The notes below the pieces were generated by a model that saw nothing but the letters and a program-made list of their open reading frames with translations, ran no database searches and was not told the origin of the DNA. A stretch of 64,000 nucleotides of DNA, taken from NCBI RefSeq assembly GCF_030548175.1, contig NZ_JAUORX010000003.1:124001-188000 (forward strand), written 5' to 3'. Of the stretch, positions 36,835 to 46,511 are shown piece after piece (the first letter of the stretch is position 1; every line of letters starts with the position of its first letter). The position numbers were made by a program, and so were the translations under genes. The stretch comes from Cognatishimia sp. 1_MG-2023 (GTDB lineage: Bacteria; Pseudomonadota; Alphaproteobacteria; Rhodobacterales; Rhodobacteraceae).

Positions 36835-37046
36835 TCGTTTCTGCAGGGACGCGCTTCGTAAATCTCCATTAAGGGATAGCTGCTTTAAGGGGGCTATCAT
36901 CTGCGGCAGGGCCTTATATATAGACGTCTTGCATCCATAATCTGCTTCGTATACTACGGCATACAACGCAGTTGAGCTTTGGCCAGACAGAGGTGTCTTA
37001 GACCCAAAGCTTGAATTCAATCTGGCAGCTAACCGTTGGAAACATC

Positions 37047-39833
37047 ATGAGCTTGTACACTGACTACCTAAATGAAATTGCTACCCGTAAAGAGCAAGAT
37101 TTGAAACCAAAGCCCATCGATGACGGCGCGCTGGTAAAAGAACTTATCGCTCAGATCAAAGACACTGGTAACGAGCACCGCGACGACTCTTTGAACTTCT
37201 TTATTTACAACACGCTGCCCGGCACCACGAGCGCGGCTGTTGAAAAGGCGCAGTTCCTGAAAGAGATCATCCTAGGCACAGAAACCGTCGCCGAAATCAC
37301 GCCAACTTTCGCGTTTGAACTGCTGTCCCACATGAAGGGTGGCCCATCCGTTGATGCACTTCTCGAACTGGCACTGGGTGATGACGCATCTGTTGCAAAA
37401 CAAGCGGCAGAGGTTCTGAAAACGCAGTTCTTCCTATACGAAGCAGACACCGATCGTCTGGCCGCAGCCCATGCTGCTGGCAACGCCATCGCAACAGAGA
37501 TCCTGGAAAGCTACGCCAAGGCAGAGTTCTTTACTAAGCTGCCTGAGATCGACGAAGAGATCAAAGTCGTTACTTATATCGCTGCCGAAGGCGACATCTC
37601 GACTGACCTTTTGTCACCGGGCAACCAAGCGCACTCGCGTTCTGACCGTGAATTGCACGGCAAATGCATGATTTCCCCAGAAGCGCAGGCCGAAATCCAA
37701 GAACTGCAAAAAGCAAACCCAGACGCACGCGTCATGCTGATCGCGGAAAAAGGCACCATGGGTGTTGGCTCTTCCCGTATGTCCGGCGTGAACAACGTGG
37801 CTCTGTGGACCGGTAAGCAAGCCAGCCCATATGTTCCATTTGTGAACTTCGCCCCAATCGTTGCGGGCACAAACGGCATTTCCCCGATCTTTTTGACCAC
37901 CGTTGGCGTGACCGGCGGCATCGGTCTTGACCTGAAAAACTGGGTTAAGAAAAAAGATGCAGACGGCAACACCGTTCTGGATGCAAATGGCGACGCGGTT
38001 CTCGAACAGACCTATTCTGTTGAAACCGGCAAAGTGCTGACCATCAACACCAAAACCAAAAAACTGTACGAAGGCGACAAAGAGCTGGTGGACATCTCCT
38101 CTGCTCTGACACCGCAAAAGGTTGAATTCATCAAAGCAGGCGGCTCTTACGCCATCGTCTTTGGTAAAAAGCTTCAGACATTCGCAGCCGAAACTCTGGG
38201 CCAAGAGCTGAAATCAGCCTTTGCACCATCCAAAGAGATTTCGCACGAGGGCCAAGGCCTGACAGCAGTTGAAAAGATCTTCAACAAAAACGCACGTGGC
38301 GTCTTTGCTAAAACTGCGCTGCACGCGGGCTCCGACGTTCGTGTCAAAGTGAACATCGTTGGCTCCCAAGACACCACTGGCCTGATGACCTCGCAAGAGC
38401 TCGAGGCGATGGCGGCAACCGTGATCTCCCCATCCGTGGATGGCGCGTATCAGTCTGGCTGTCACACAGCCTCTGTTTGGGACAAAAAGGCACAAGCCAA
38501 CATCCCTAAGCTGATGAGCTTCATGAACAAATTCGGTCTGATCACCGCGCGTGATCCAAAAGGCGAATACCACGCCATGACCGACGTTATTCACAAGGTT
38601 CTGAACGACATCACCGTGGATGACTGGGACATCACCATTGGCGGCGACAGCCACACACGTATGTCCAAAGGCGTCGCATTCGGTGCGGACTCTGGCACCG
38701 TGGCTCTGGCCTTGGCGACTGGCGAAGCAACCATGCCAATCCCTGAATCTGTCAAAGTCACCTTCAAAGGTGAAATGAAAGATTACATGGACTTCCGCGA
38801 CGTGGTGCACGCCACACAATCGCAGATGCTTAAGCAATTCGGCGATAACGTCTTCCAAGGCCGCATCATCGAAGTCCACATCGGCACATTGCTCGCGGAC
38901 CAAGCGTTCACCTTCACTGACTGGACTGCAGAGATGAAGGCCAAAGCGTCTATCTGTATATCAGAAGATGAAACGCTGATCGGCTCTCTGGAACTGGCCA
39001 AAGGCCGCATCCAGATCATGATCGACAAAGGCATGGATAACCAAGCGCAAACACTGCAGGGTCTGATCAACAAAGCAGACAAGCGTATCGCTGAAATCCA
39101 ATCCGGTGATAAGCCTGCGCTGACACCTGATGACAACGCGAAATACTTTGCCGAAGTTGTAGTTGATCTGGATGAGATCAACGAACCAATGATTGCTGAC
39201 CCAGACGTAAACAACGCTGATGTGTCCAAACGCTATACCCACGACACCATCCGCCCTGTGTCCTACTACGGTGGCGACAAAAAGGTTGATCTGGGCTTTG
39301 TTGGCTCTTGCATGGTCCACAAAGGCGACATGAAAATCGTTGCTCAGATGCTGAAGAACCTCGAAGAAGCCTCTGGCAAAGTCGAGTTCAACGCACCTTT
39401 GGTTGTTGCGGCTCCGACCTACAACATCATCGACGAGCTTAAGGCCGAAGGCGATTGGGACATCCTGCAGAAATACTCTGGCTTTGAATTCGATGACCTT
39501 TTCCCAAAAGGCGAAGCGCGCACCGAATACGAGAACATCATGTATCTCGAACGTCCGGGCTGTAACCTTTGCATGGGTAACCAGGAAAAAGCCGCCAAAG
39601 GCGACACAGTGCTGGCAACATCTACACGCCTGTTCCAAGGTCGCGTTGTAGAAGATACATCAGAGAAAAAAGGTGAATCGCTGCTGGCGTCAACACCGGT
39701 TGTTGTTCTGTCTGCCATCCTTGGCCGCACCCCAACAGTCGAAGAATACAAAGCTGCGGTTAAAGGCATCGACCTGACAAAGTTCGCGCCACCAATCGAA
39801 AAACCAGCAGGCGCGCGCTCAGCGCACTTCTAA
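37047..39833 (+). CDS. acnB: Aconitate hydratase B / 2-methylisocitrate dehydratase
   Basis: This 928-residue enzyme interconverts citrate and isocitrate. It is AcnB-type: HEAT-like N-terminal domain, GKCMISPEAQAE, and [4Fe-4S] cysteines in LGFVGSCMVHKGD and PGCNLCMGN. It is about 60 residues longer than Escherichia coli AcnB, with an inserted stretch around residues 300-380 rich in charged residues. The start at 37047 (MSLYTDYLNEIA) is by homology, behind GGA. Acn type B is less usual than AcnA in Roseobacter relatives that I recall. A long hairpin follows. Confidence 0.95.
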   Translation: MSLYTDYLNEIATRKEQDLKPKPIDDGALVKELIAQIKDTGNEHRDDSLNFFIYNTLPGTTSAAVEKAQFLKEIILGTETVAEITPTFAFELLSHMKGGPSVDALLELALGDDASVAKQAAEVLKTQFFLYEADTDRLAAAHAAGNAIATEILESYAKAEFFTKLPEIDEEIKVVTYIAAEGDISTDLLSPGNQAHSRSDRELHGKCMISPEAQAEIQELQKANPDARVMLIAEKGTMGVGSSRMSGVNNVALWTGKQASPYVPFVNFAPIVAGTNGISPIFLTTVGVTGGIGLDLKNWVKKKDADGNTVLDANGDAVLEQTYSVETGKVLTINTKTKKLYEGDKELVDISSALTPQKVEFIKAGGSYAIVFGKKLQTFAAETLGQELKSAFAPSKEISHEGQGLTAVEKIFNKNARGVFAKTALHAGSDVRVKVNIVGSQDTTGLMTSQELEAMAATVISPSVDGAYQSGCHTASVWDKKAQANIPKLMSFMNKFGLITARDPKGEYHAMTDVIHKVLNDITVDDWDITIGGDSHTRMSKGVAFGADSGTVALALATGEATMPIPESVKVTFKGEMKDYMDFRDVVHATQSQMLKQFGDNVFQGRIIEVHIGTLLADQAFTFTDWTAEMKAKASICISEDETLIGSLELAKGRIQIMIDKGMDNQAQTLQGLINKADKRIAEIQSGDKPALTPDDNAKYFAEVVVDLDEINEPMIADPDVNNADVSKRYTHDTIRPVSYYGGDKKVDLGFVGSCMVHKGDMKIVAQMLKNLEEASGKVEFNAPLVVAAPTYNIIDELKAEGDWDILQKYSGFEFDDLFPKGEARTEYENIMYLERPGCNLCMGNQEKAAKGDTVLATSTRLFQGRVVEDTSEKKGESLLASTPVVVLSAILGRTPTVEEYKAAVKGIDLTKFAPPIEKPAGARSAHF

Positions 39834-39849
39834 GCTAAACCTAAATGAC

Positions 39850-39882
39850 GATCTGGACCGTAGAGCCCCTACGGTCCAGATC
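39850..39882 (+). other. Long perfect hairpin after acnB
   Basis: Arms GATCTGGACCGTAG / CTACGGTCCAGATC pair perfectly over 14 bp around AGCCC, 17 nt after the acnB stop. No U-tract follows, so it is either a non-canonical terminator or an mRNA-stabilising 3' structure. Confidence 0.65.
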
Positions 39883-40051
39883 ACGACTACAGATACCCGC
39901 CACCACGGCGCGCGTTCTGTCTTGCTGCTTAAGCACCCCCACACAAATTCAAGCCAAACCACAAATGACGGCCAAAGCAGCCCTCATTTCTGCACAGCAA
40001 TGTGAAATCCCTCTGGGCAAATCACTTGCGCTGTTCTAACAAAAGCGCAGC

Positions 40052-40128
40052 GGTCCCTTAGCTCAACTGGATAGAGCAGCTGACTTCTAATCAGCAGGTT
40101 GAGGGTTCGAGTCCTTCAGGGATCGCCA
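40052..40128 (+). tRNA. tRNA-Arg (UCU)
   Basis: The full cloverleaf can be drawn: acceptor GGTCCCT/AGGGATC with one G·U, discriminator G and encoded CCA, anticodon stem GCTGA/TCAGC, and loop CTTCTAA giving anticodon TCT. The T-loop is TTCGAGT. It decodes AGA/AGG. Confidence 0.93.
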
Positions 40129-40231
40129 CTACCGAAAACAACATTGAAAACACTTGGGTTTTCCGCGCTTTTGTCTAACGTCCTCTGACCTTAGACGAGG
40201 CTGGGAACTGCTACATCAGATCGCTTATGCT

Positions 40232-41296
40232 TTATTGCCCGCGGCCTCTGCGCAGAAGCCAAATGAAGAATACGCCACCAATCAGGCCAGTTAGGATGCC
40301 GATAGGCATGTCTTCAGGCGCCATGATCGTGCGGGCTGCAATGTCGGCCCAGATCAAAAACAGTGCCCCACAAAGTGCCGAGGCAGGCAAGACGCGTGTG
40401 TAGTCGCCGCCAACGACCAGACGCACGATATGGGGAACCATCAGGCCCACAAATCCGATGACGCCGGAAAAGGCAACGAGGGTTCCAGTGATCAACGCGC
40501 CAAGCACGAAAATCTGAAGCCTGAACCGTTTGACCGGAATGCCAAGTGTCGTCGCCGTTTCATCGCCAATTGTCATCGCGTTCAGATCCGCGCTGCGAAG
40601 CCAAATCCAAAGCGTGCAGGGCAGTAGCACAATCAGCGGATAAATCAGATGCGCCCATTGTGCGAGGCCAAGCCCGCCCAGCATCCAAAAGATCACCGTA
40701 TGCGCCGCTTTTGGATCGCCAAGGAAAATCAACAGATTTGCACCCGCCATCACAATAAAGGACACCGCAACCCCAACAAGGACCAGACGATCAGCCCCCG
40801 AAGCCCCGGTGAAGCCCACCAAGGCAAGCACGATCAGGGTGGCCAACAACGCGCCCGCAAAGGCCATCAGCGGCACTGTTAAAAGCCCAAGGAACAGGCC
40901 CGTGTGCAGCAATGCTAGAATGGCGCCAAAGGCCGCGCCGGATGAAATACCCAGTAGGTGAGGGTCCGCCAATGGGTTGCGCGTGACCGCCTGTAACGCG
41001 GCCCCCACAATCGCCAATCCGGCCCCAACCAAGGCGGCAAGCAATGTGCGTGGAAACCGGATGTCCCAAACGATGGCCGCGCGCCCCTTAGACCACGTAG
41101 GTTCAATCAGGTCAGGGCTAAGCTGGTTCAGCAACACGCCCCAAACGGTACTCAACGGAATAGGAACCGCCCCAACAGAAACCGCAAAACTAACCGACGC
41201 AAGAAACGCCACAAGCCCACCTACGATCCATGCAAACCGCAAAGACCGCAGGCGCATCGGGCGTGTTTCTTGTATTCCTGCGTCAGTCATTTTCAT
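40232..41296 (-). CDS. btuC: Vitamin B12-type ABC transporter permease (FecCD family)
   Basis: This 354-residue permease has about nine or ten hydrophobic segments and FecCD/BtuC motifs, including GAALQAVTRNPLADPHLLG and GVIGFVGLMVPHIVRL. The start (ATG 41296) is 13 nt after the btuF-like stop; ATG 41290 is equally possible. It is the last gene of the riboswitch-controlled importer, which decides B12 or cobinamide over iron as the substrate, though the protein alone cannot. Confidence 0.9.
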   Translation of the reverse strand: MKMTDAGIQETRPMRLRSLRFAWIVGGLVAFLASVSFAVSVGAVPIPLSTVWGVLLNQLSPDLIEPTWSKGRAAIVWDIRFPRTLLAALVGAGLAIVGAALQAVTRNPLADPHLLGISSGAAFGAILALLHTGLFLGLLTVPLMAFAGALLATLIVLALVGFTGASGADRLVLVGVAVSFIVMAGANLLIFLGDPKAAHTVIFWMLGGLGLAQWAHLIYPLIVLLPCTLWIWLRSADLNAMTIGDETATTLGIPVKRFRLQIFVLGALITGTLVAFSGVIGFVGLMVPHIVRLVVGGDYTRVLPASALCGALFLIWADIAARTIMAPEDMPIGILTGLIGGVFFIWLLRRGRGQ

Positions 41297-41309
41297 CAAT
41301 CTCTGCTGA

Positions 41310-42254
41310 TCAATTCACAGCTTGCGGCCAGAACGCGGCCGCCAATGATTTGATCGCCTTGATGTTACGCGGACCAGGGGTGGCCTCGACATATTCCAAG
41401 GTGACAAAGCGGTCATTCTTTACGGCATCAATATCTGCAAAGGCTGGGTTGTTGATCATAAACGCGCGCTTTTGCTCGGCGGTGACATTGCCGTAGTTCA
41501 CGATCACAATGACCTCTGGGTTACGTTCCACAACTTCTTCCCAAGTCACCGTCGCCCAGCTTTTCTCGAAATCTTCCATGATGTTTTGGCCACCCGCGGC
41601 TTCGATCATCGCCGTTGGCATCGCGTAACGACCTGCCGTAAATGGGCTTTCTTCGCCGCTGTCGTAAACAAACACACGCAGTGGTTCGTCACCTTTGTTC
41701 AGCGAAGAAGTGAACTCTGCCAATTCCGCCTTATAGCCGTCGATCAATGCCGTTGCCTTGTCTTCGACATCAAAGATGCGACCAAGATTTGCGATGTCAT
41801 TGTACATGTCATCAATCGACACTTTTGGTTTTTCGCCAACGAAAATGCAGCTTTCAGTCAGCTCATAAACTTTGATACCAAACGGCTCCAGCGTTTCAGG
41901 CGTCACTTCGCCGCCAACCTTCATGCCGTAATTCCAACCCGCAAAGAAAAAATCAGCATCTGCACCCAGCAGAACTTCTTTGGTTGGGTATTTTGCACTT
42001 AGCTCTGGCAGCTCTTCAACGCCAGCACGCATCTCTTCGTCCAAGGTTTTCCAACCCGAAATGCCGGTGTAACCCACCATGCGATCCGCAAGGCCAAGCA
42101 CCAACATCATCTCAGTCAGATTGACGTCGTTAGAAATCGCAGCCTTTGGCGGCGCGTCAAATGTGACTTGGCGATTGCAGCTATCAACAGTCGTTTCAGC
42201 AAAAGCCGCAGTAGAGCTGGCCATCACGGCCAATGCGCTAAAGATATGTTTCAT
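41310..42254 (-). CDS. btuF: Periplasmic binding protein of the B12-type importer
   Basis: This 314-residue protein starts with a Sec signal (MKHIFSALAVMASSTAAFA) and folds as a type III periplasmic binding protein of the BtuF/FepB group, with FDAPPKAAIS and EEVVERNPEVIVI. It would capture the ligand in the periplasm for the BtuC/BtuD pair. Its start overlaps the ATPase stop by 4 nt. Confidence 0.88.
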   Translation of the reverse strand: MKHIFSALAVMASSTAAFAETTVDSCNRQVTFDAPPKAAISNDVNLTEMMLVLGLADRMVGYTGISGWKTLDEEMRAGVEELPELSAKYPTKEVLLGADADFFFAGWNYGMKVGGEVTPETLEPFGIKVYELTESCIFVGEKPKVSIDDMYNDIANLGRIFDVEDKATALIDGYKAELAEFTSSLNKGDEPLRVFVYDSGEESPFTAGRYAMPTAMIEAAGGQNIMEDFEKSWATVTWEEVVERNPEVIVIVNYGNVTAEQKRAFMINNPAFADIDAVKNDRFVTLEYVEATPGPRNIKAIKSLAAAFWPQAVN

Positions 42255-43054
42255 GGGTTTGGTCCCGTATCAGAAGTATGAAGATCAAAGGTAAGGTGCT
42301 GCCGATCACTCACCGAAAGCGTTTCAACTTTCGTATGAACACCAAAGGCTTTGGCAACACGGTCAGACGTAAGAACATCAGTAGGGGGGCCGAACGCGAT
42401 TTGTTCGCCCCGATGTAAAAGCAGAATATCGTCGCAGACGCTCGCCGCCATGTTCAAGTCATGCAGCGAGGTCACAATCGTAACTTCAAGATCGCCAATC
42501 AGCTTGAGAACCTCAAGCTGATGCCGAATGTCCAAGTGATTGGTTGGCTCGTCCAAAACCAAAACACTCGGTTCCTGCGCTAGGGCGCGCGCAACCATGG
42601 TGCGCTGACGTTCACCGCCCGATAGCGTGCCAAAGGCACGATCCGCCAGGTCACTCAGCTCCATTCGGGTCAGGCTGGCATCCACCGCTTCCGCGCATCG
42701 TTTACTCAGCGCGCCAAATCCCTGACGATGCGGAATACGTCCCAGCGAAACAACATCGCGCACGCTTAGGGCAAAATCATTCGGTTGTTCTTGCAGTACG
42801 GCCGCGATCTTACGGGCACAGGCGCGTGGCGACATCGCCCAAATTTCTTCGCCGCCCACTTCAACCGTGCCAGATAAGGGCCGAGCGTGGCGATAGATCA
42901 TGCGCAATAGCGTGGTCTTGCCCGCGCCATTGGCTCCAACAACCCCCATGACCCGTCCGGCCTCTAGATGAAAAGACGTGGATTTTAGGATCAAAGGCGC
43001 AGAACGGCTTTGTCCCCAACTGACATTGTCTACGGTTAAACTGGCCGCTTTCAT
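42251..43054 (-). CDS. btuD: ATP-binding protein of the B12-type importer
   Basis: This 267-residue ATPase has Walker A GANGAGKTTLLR, signature LSGGERQRTMVARAL, and Walker B VLVLDEPTNHLD. It is FecE/BtuD-like. It overlaps the DUF1636 gene by 4 nt and the btuF-like gene by 4 nt. Confidence 0.9.
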   Translation of the reverse strand: MKAASLTVDNVSWGQSRSAPLILKSTSFHLEAGRVMGVVGANGAGKTTLLRMIYRHARPLSGTVEVGGEEIWAMSPRACARKIAAVLQEQPNDFALSVRDVVSLGRIPHRQGFGALSKRCAEAVDASLTRMELSDLADRAFGTLSGGERQRTMVARALAQEPSVLVLDEPTNHLDIRHQLEVLKLIGDLEVTIVTSLHDLNMAASVCDDILLLHRGEQIAFGPPTDVLTSDRVAKAFGVHTKVETLSVSDRQHLTFDLHTSDTGPNP

Positions 43055-43455
43055 TCCGCGGCCTCCGCAGACATCGGATGGCTAAACAGCGTCGCAGGAA
43101 TGCGCGCCAACGTGGACTTACGCAGCTTTCCGGGACGATCAACAGAAGAACACCAACCATCCTGTAACGTCGCATATTGCTTCGCAAAGGCGACAATATC
43201 CGCCACATCCTGCTCAGAAGTCATGTCACCAAACAGGTAGCTTGCCTTGCCCTGACCATGAAACCCAACCGTACACGGCCGGTCGCACCCCGCCATGCAG
43301 GCAACACCAGATACTTGAAATTGCGCATCAATCTGCGGGTCAGCAGCAATGGACGCTCGAAGCGTCTCAATCAAAGCATAGCCTTGGCGTTCGCCAGACT
43401 GTTTGTCTTTGCAACTCGTGCAAACCGCGATCCTACACGCCTTCTGGTCGAACAT
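43051..43455 (-). CDS. DUF1636 cysteine-rich protein
   Basis: This 134-residue protein has CTSCK near the start and GVACMAGCDRPCTVGFHGQGKASYLFGD, the DUF1636 signature with four cysteines that could hold a metal or cluster (thioredoxin-like ferredoxin style). The start at 43455 follows GGAGGGCAGA. It is the first gene after the cobalamin riboswitch and is co-translated with the importer, so a role in B12 or cobalt handling is likely. Confidence 0.85.
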   Translation of the reverse strand: MFDQKACRIAVCTSCKDKQSGERQGYALIETLRASIAADPQIDAQFQVSGVACMAGCDRPCTVGFHGQGKASYLFGDMTSEQDVADIVAFAKQYATLQDGWCSSVDRPGKLRKSTLARIPATLFSHPMSAEAAE

Positions 43456-43579
43456 TCTGCCCTCCGCAGATTGACGAAACACTGGGCGAAAAGTTGACTG
43501 GATGTCTGAGGACCGCTCCCCGTTGCACATCTCAAGTATCAACCCCGCCCAGACACCCCGCCTGGGTTAAAAGTCATCT

Positions 43580-43735
43580 GGATGGCAGGTCTCCTGACTT
43601 ACGGCGTTACACTCTGTCCCTTCCCAGCCCGAACAGGCCAGTGGTTATGACAAAGCGCATACCGCTCACAGTTGCGGGGGCAGTCGTGGACTATGCACAT
43701 TCAGCGATGCAGCACCACGTTCCCTTTTCATCCAA
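43580..43735 (-). promoter_or_regulatory. Cobalamin (adenosylcobalamin) riboswitch
   Basis: On the minus strand the class I features are present in order: P1 strand TGGATG, AAAAGGGAACGTGGTGC, the conserved GCCCCCGCAACTGTGAGCGG, ACCACTGGCC, CTGGGAAGG, and the 3' part GTCAGGAGACCTGCC followed by CATCCA that closes P1. It lies 125 nt upstream of the DUF1636 gene and should repress the importer when coenzyme B12 is abundant. Confidence 0.93.
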
Positions 43736-43971
43736 GTTTGCCTTACGCATCCCCGGAACCATCCCCGAAGACGTGCACTTTCAGCCTTATGCTGTCAAGG
43801 GTGGAAGCATCCCGGTTAGCGCCATCAGAGCGCCTCCGCTGCAATGTTGATCATATCCAGCTTTAACAAGCAAAAGCCTGTGCCATCTAATCCTGCCGCG
43901 CTCAGTTATCCGCTTTCACAAAACCACCGGACAACGTAAGCATTCGCAACGCTGCTATTCTGGGAACCGTC

Positions 43972-44520
43972 ATGGCGCAAAAATCCACGATCTATAAAGT
44001 TGAACTGTCCGTGTCTGATATGGATCGTCACTATTACGAAACCCACAAACTCACCGTAGCCAAACATCCGTCAGAAACGGACGAGCGGATGATGGTGCGC
44101 ATTCTAGCCTTTGCGCTGAATGCACATGAGCAGTTGGAACTGACCAAAGGCCTGTCCACAGATGACGAGCCTGACATCTGGCAGAAAAGCCTTAGCGGCG
44201 AGCTTGAACTATGGATCGCGCTGGGCCTACCTAGCGAAAAGATTGTGCGCCAATCCTGTGCCAAAGCCAAGAATGTGATGATCTACAGCTATGGTGGTCG
44301 CACAGCAGAGATGTGGTGGGATAAACTCAAAAACAGCACCACGCGCTTTGACAACCTCCAAGTCTTCAACATCCCAGAGGACGCCACCCGTGAACTAGAG
44401 AAACTCGCCAGCCGTTCAATGAAGTTGCAAGTGAACATTCAAGACGGTGACGTGATGCTTAGTGTGGATGACAGCATTGTCTATGTGACGCCCGTCACAT
44501 GGAAAGGCACTGATCACTAG
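43972..44520 (+). CDS. YaeQ-family protein
   Basis: This 182-residue protein matches YaeQ, a PD-(D/E)XK-like fold of unknown function, with YETHKLTVAKHPSETDERMM, KSLSGELELWIALGLPSE, and VMIYSYGGRTAEMWW. The ATG at 43972 lies in a gap with no other start nearby. It stands alone, between the riboswitch unit and a hypothetical gene. Confidence 0.92.
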   Translation: MAQKSTIYKVELSVSDMDRHYYETHKLTVAKHPSETDERMMVRILAFALNAHEQLELTKGLSTDDEPDIWQKSLSGELELWIALGLPSEKIVRQSCAKAKNVMIYSYGGRTAEMWWDKLKNSTTRFDNLQVFNIPEDATRELEKLASRSMKLQVNIQDGDVMLSVDDSIVYVTPVTWKGTDH

Positions 44521-44645
44521 GGGGCAACCCCGTCATGATCGACGCAGACAACCCTTTCGTGCAGTGATGCGGAATTTCTACCGCACCCCACTATCTTTCC
44601 CAGCCATTTAGCGTAATGGGGGAGAAACACTCAGGAGTATGAACA

Positions 44646-45146
44646 ATGGGATCTTTGCAAAGCTTGCCAGAACTGGTCGCAGCGGCACAGGCGAATGCAA
44701 AAGCGTTAGAAGATCGCATTGCAGGTAATGCAACGCAGACAGACGGGCAGGGCGAAACCACCGATCATCACGCAGCGGTCAAAGCGCTAGAGCTGGCCGC
44801 CGTCGACATCCATTCTGTCTTTGAATCCCGCATGCAGCACCATTTCAAACGCGGCCCATTCTCGCGTAAGCTCAAAGCATTGCTGCTCGAAAACGGCAAA
44901 GCTGACCTCGCGGATCGGGCCTATCAGTCCTATCTGGCCATTAACGTGCTGAAACACGGCAAAGGCGCAAGCTATCGCGAGCTGCTGACCACACGCAAAG
45001 CCCGCTTCGCTGTTACACCTTCAGATAAGATAGCCACCGAAGGCCCAGACGCAGAGCTTGGCTTGGTTGATGTGACAAAACCCGGTTTCTTTGACGATCT
45101 CACCGCGACGATCCTAGAAGCGATTGATTTCCTCGAGGGTAAGTAA
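44646..45146 (+). CDS. Hypothetical helical protein
   Basis: This 166-residue protein is largely alpha-helical by composition with no signal peptide. Visible blocks are LELAAVDIHSVFESRMQHHFKRGPF and KALLLENGKADLADRAYQSY. No family was recognised. The start has AGGAGTATGAACA upstream, a good ribosome binding site, which supports the gene. Confidence 0.8.
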   Translation: MGSLQSLPELVAAAQANAKALEDRIAGNATQTDGQGETTDHHAAVKALELAAVDIHSVFESRMQHHFKRGPFSRKLKALLLENGKADLADRAYQSYLAINVLKHGKGASYRELLTTRKARFAVTPSDKIATEGPDAELGLVDVTKPGFFDDLTATILEAIDFLEGK

Positions 45147-45166
45147 CCCCCATATCGCCAATCGCG

Positions 45167-46006
45167 TTACCCCAAAAAGCTGGCCTTGATTTTGTCCTGT
45201 GTCGCGCGATCCTCAAACGCAAAGGCCCACAATGGCCCCTTAGGGTCCGTCGGATCATAGGGCAGGCCGTCATGGCTTTCGACGCGGCCCCCGCATTCCT
45301 CTAGCGCCAATATACCTGCCATGTGATCCCAAGGCTTTGACATCGGATTCAACGTAAAATCTGAATGCCCTGTCGCCATCATGCGATACTCATGGCACGA
45401 ACACCGCAATGTCGTGATGCGTTTGAATTTCGGATAAGCCTGCGCAATGATCGGCTGCTGATCTTTCGGAAACAGATAAAGCGGTACGTATCCCTGCATT
45501 TGATCCATCGGCTTAACCGCTGGCACACGCAATTGCCGCGACTTCCCAGCCGCATTCACAAACTGCGTACCCTGGCCGCGCTCTGCAACCACCCAATCAT
45601 CCATGATGGGATCATAAAGCAGCCCATATTCGGTTTGCCCATTCACGCGCACGGCCAACAGCACCCCAAAGGTGGCCAAGCCACTGACAAAAGCAGACGT
45701 TCCGTCAATCGGATCAATCACAACAGACACATCCGCATCCGCCATTTTCCCCAACAACGCGGGGTCGTCCGCCACTGCTTCCTCACCAATAATCAAGGCG
45801 CTGGGCAACAGCTTTGCGGCGCGCTCTGCAATCAGTAACTCAGATCGCTTATCGGCAATCGTCACCAAATCATCCGCATGGGCTTTGCTTTCAATCGACC
45901 CTTCAGGCAGGTTGCGAAACCGCGGCATAATCTCCGTTTTACCGGCCTCGCGCACGGCCGCCAGCAACCCATCTTTGACAGTCTGTGACAAAATCATATG
46001 CGTCAT
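45167..46006 (-). CDS. Inositol monophosphatase-family phosphatase
   Basis: This 279-residue enzyme has the metal-binding GEE, IDPIDGTSAF, and WDHMAG motifs of the IMPase family. It could be an inositol phosphatase, a histidinol-phosphatase (HisN) or a nucleotide phosphatase; the his genes nearby are not adjacent, so I leave the substrate open. It lies downstream of the tRNA-Tyr terminator. Confidence 0.9.
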   Translation of the reverse strand: MTHMILSQTVKDGLLAAVREAGKTEIMPRFRNLPEGSIESKAHADDLVTIADKRSELLIAERAAKLLPSALIIGEEAVADDPALLGKMADADVSVVIDPIDGTSAFVSGLATFGVLLAVRVNGQTEYGLLYDPIMDDWVVAERGQGTQFVNAAGKSRQLRVPAVKPMDQMQGYVPLYLFPKDQQPIIAQAYPKFKRITTLRCSCHEYRMMATGHSDFTLNPMSKPWDHMAGILALEECGGRVESHDGLPYDPTDPKGPLWAFAFEDRATQDKIKASFLG

Positions 46007-46115
46007 CCCATGCAGCTCTTCTTTCGCCAGACCATGCGCAAAAGGGCCAAGGCATACAAGCCCGCAAGCACCAGTTTAACAAAACGATCACAGAAGAATG
46101 GCAACTTATGAAAAC

Positions 46116-46146
46116 AAAAAACGGACCCCGAAGGATCCGTCTTTTT
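46116..46146 (-). terminator. Terminator of tRNA-Tyr
   Basis: ACGGACCCCGAAGGATCCGT-type hairpin with flanking A- and T-runs; one C·A mismatch becomes a wobble in minus-strand RNA. It lies 36 nt past the tRNA-Tyr 3' end. Confidence 0.7.
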
Positions 46147-46181
46147 GCATTTAGAATAAGCACTTATCGTGCTTAGTTAAA

Positions 46182-46265
46182 TGGTGGGCGACCCTGGAAT
46201 CGAACCAGGCGTGAGTCGCCTCGAGGGAGTTACAGTCCCCTGCCACACCTTGCGGCCTGTCGCCC
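46182..46265 (-). tRNA. tRNA-Tyr (GUA)
   Basis: Acceptor stem GGGCGAC/GTCGCCC, discriminator A, encoded CCA, anticodon loop CTGTAAC (GTA) and a variable arm fit a class II tRNA-Tyr of 84 nt. A small hairpin AAGCAC-ttatc-GTGCTT lies between it and its terminator. Confidence 0.92.
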
Positions 46266-46511
46266 ACTGTCCAACGTTAAACGCTGAATGTGAGGCGCTG
46301 ATTACAGGCCTTGTCTGGGGCCGTCAACAAGAAAATCTCTTGAAGATCGTCCGTCTTCACTGCATTGGTATGCCTCGCGTTTAAAGCGTTTCGAAATAGC
46401 CCTGAGGCACAGGGGGATTTCCAAACGCCCACACGGTCAAATGGGTCCAAACCGCTGTTGAAAAACAAGTGTTTTGGGATTCAAACAACGCTTTAGATAA
46501 GGCTTAAGACA

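Noticed and set aside
38214-38903. Long open frame opposite acnB
   Set aside because: Antisense shadow of a highly conserved gene; no family features.
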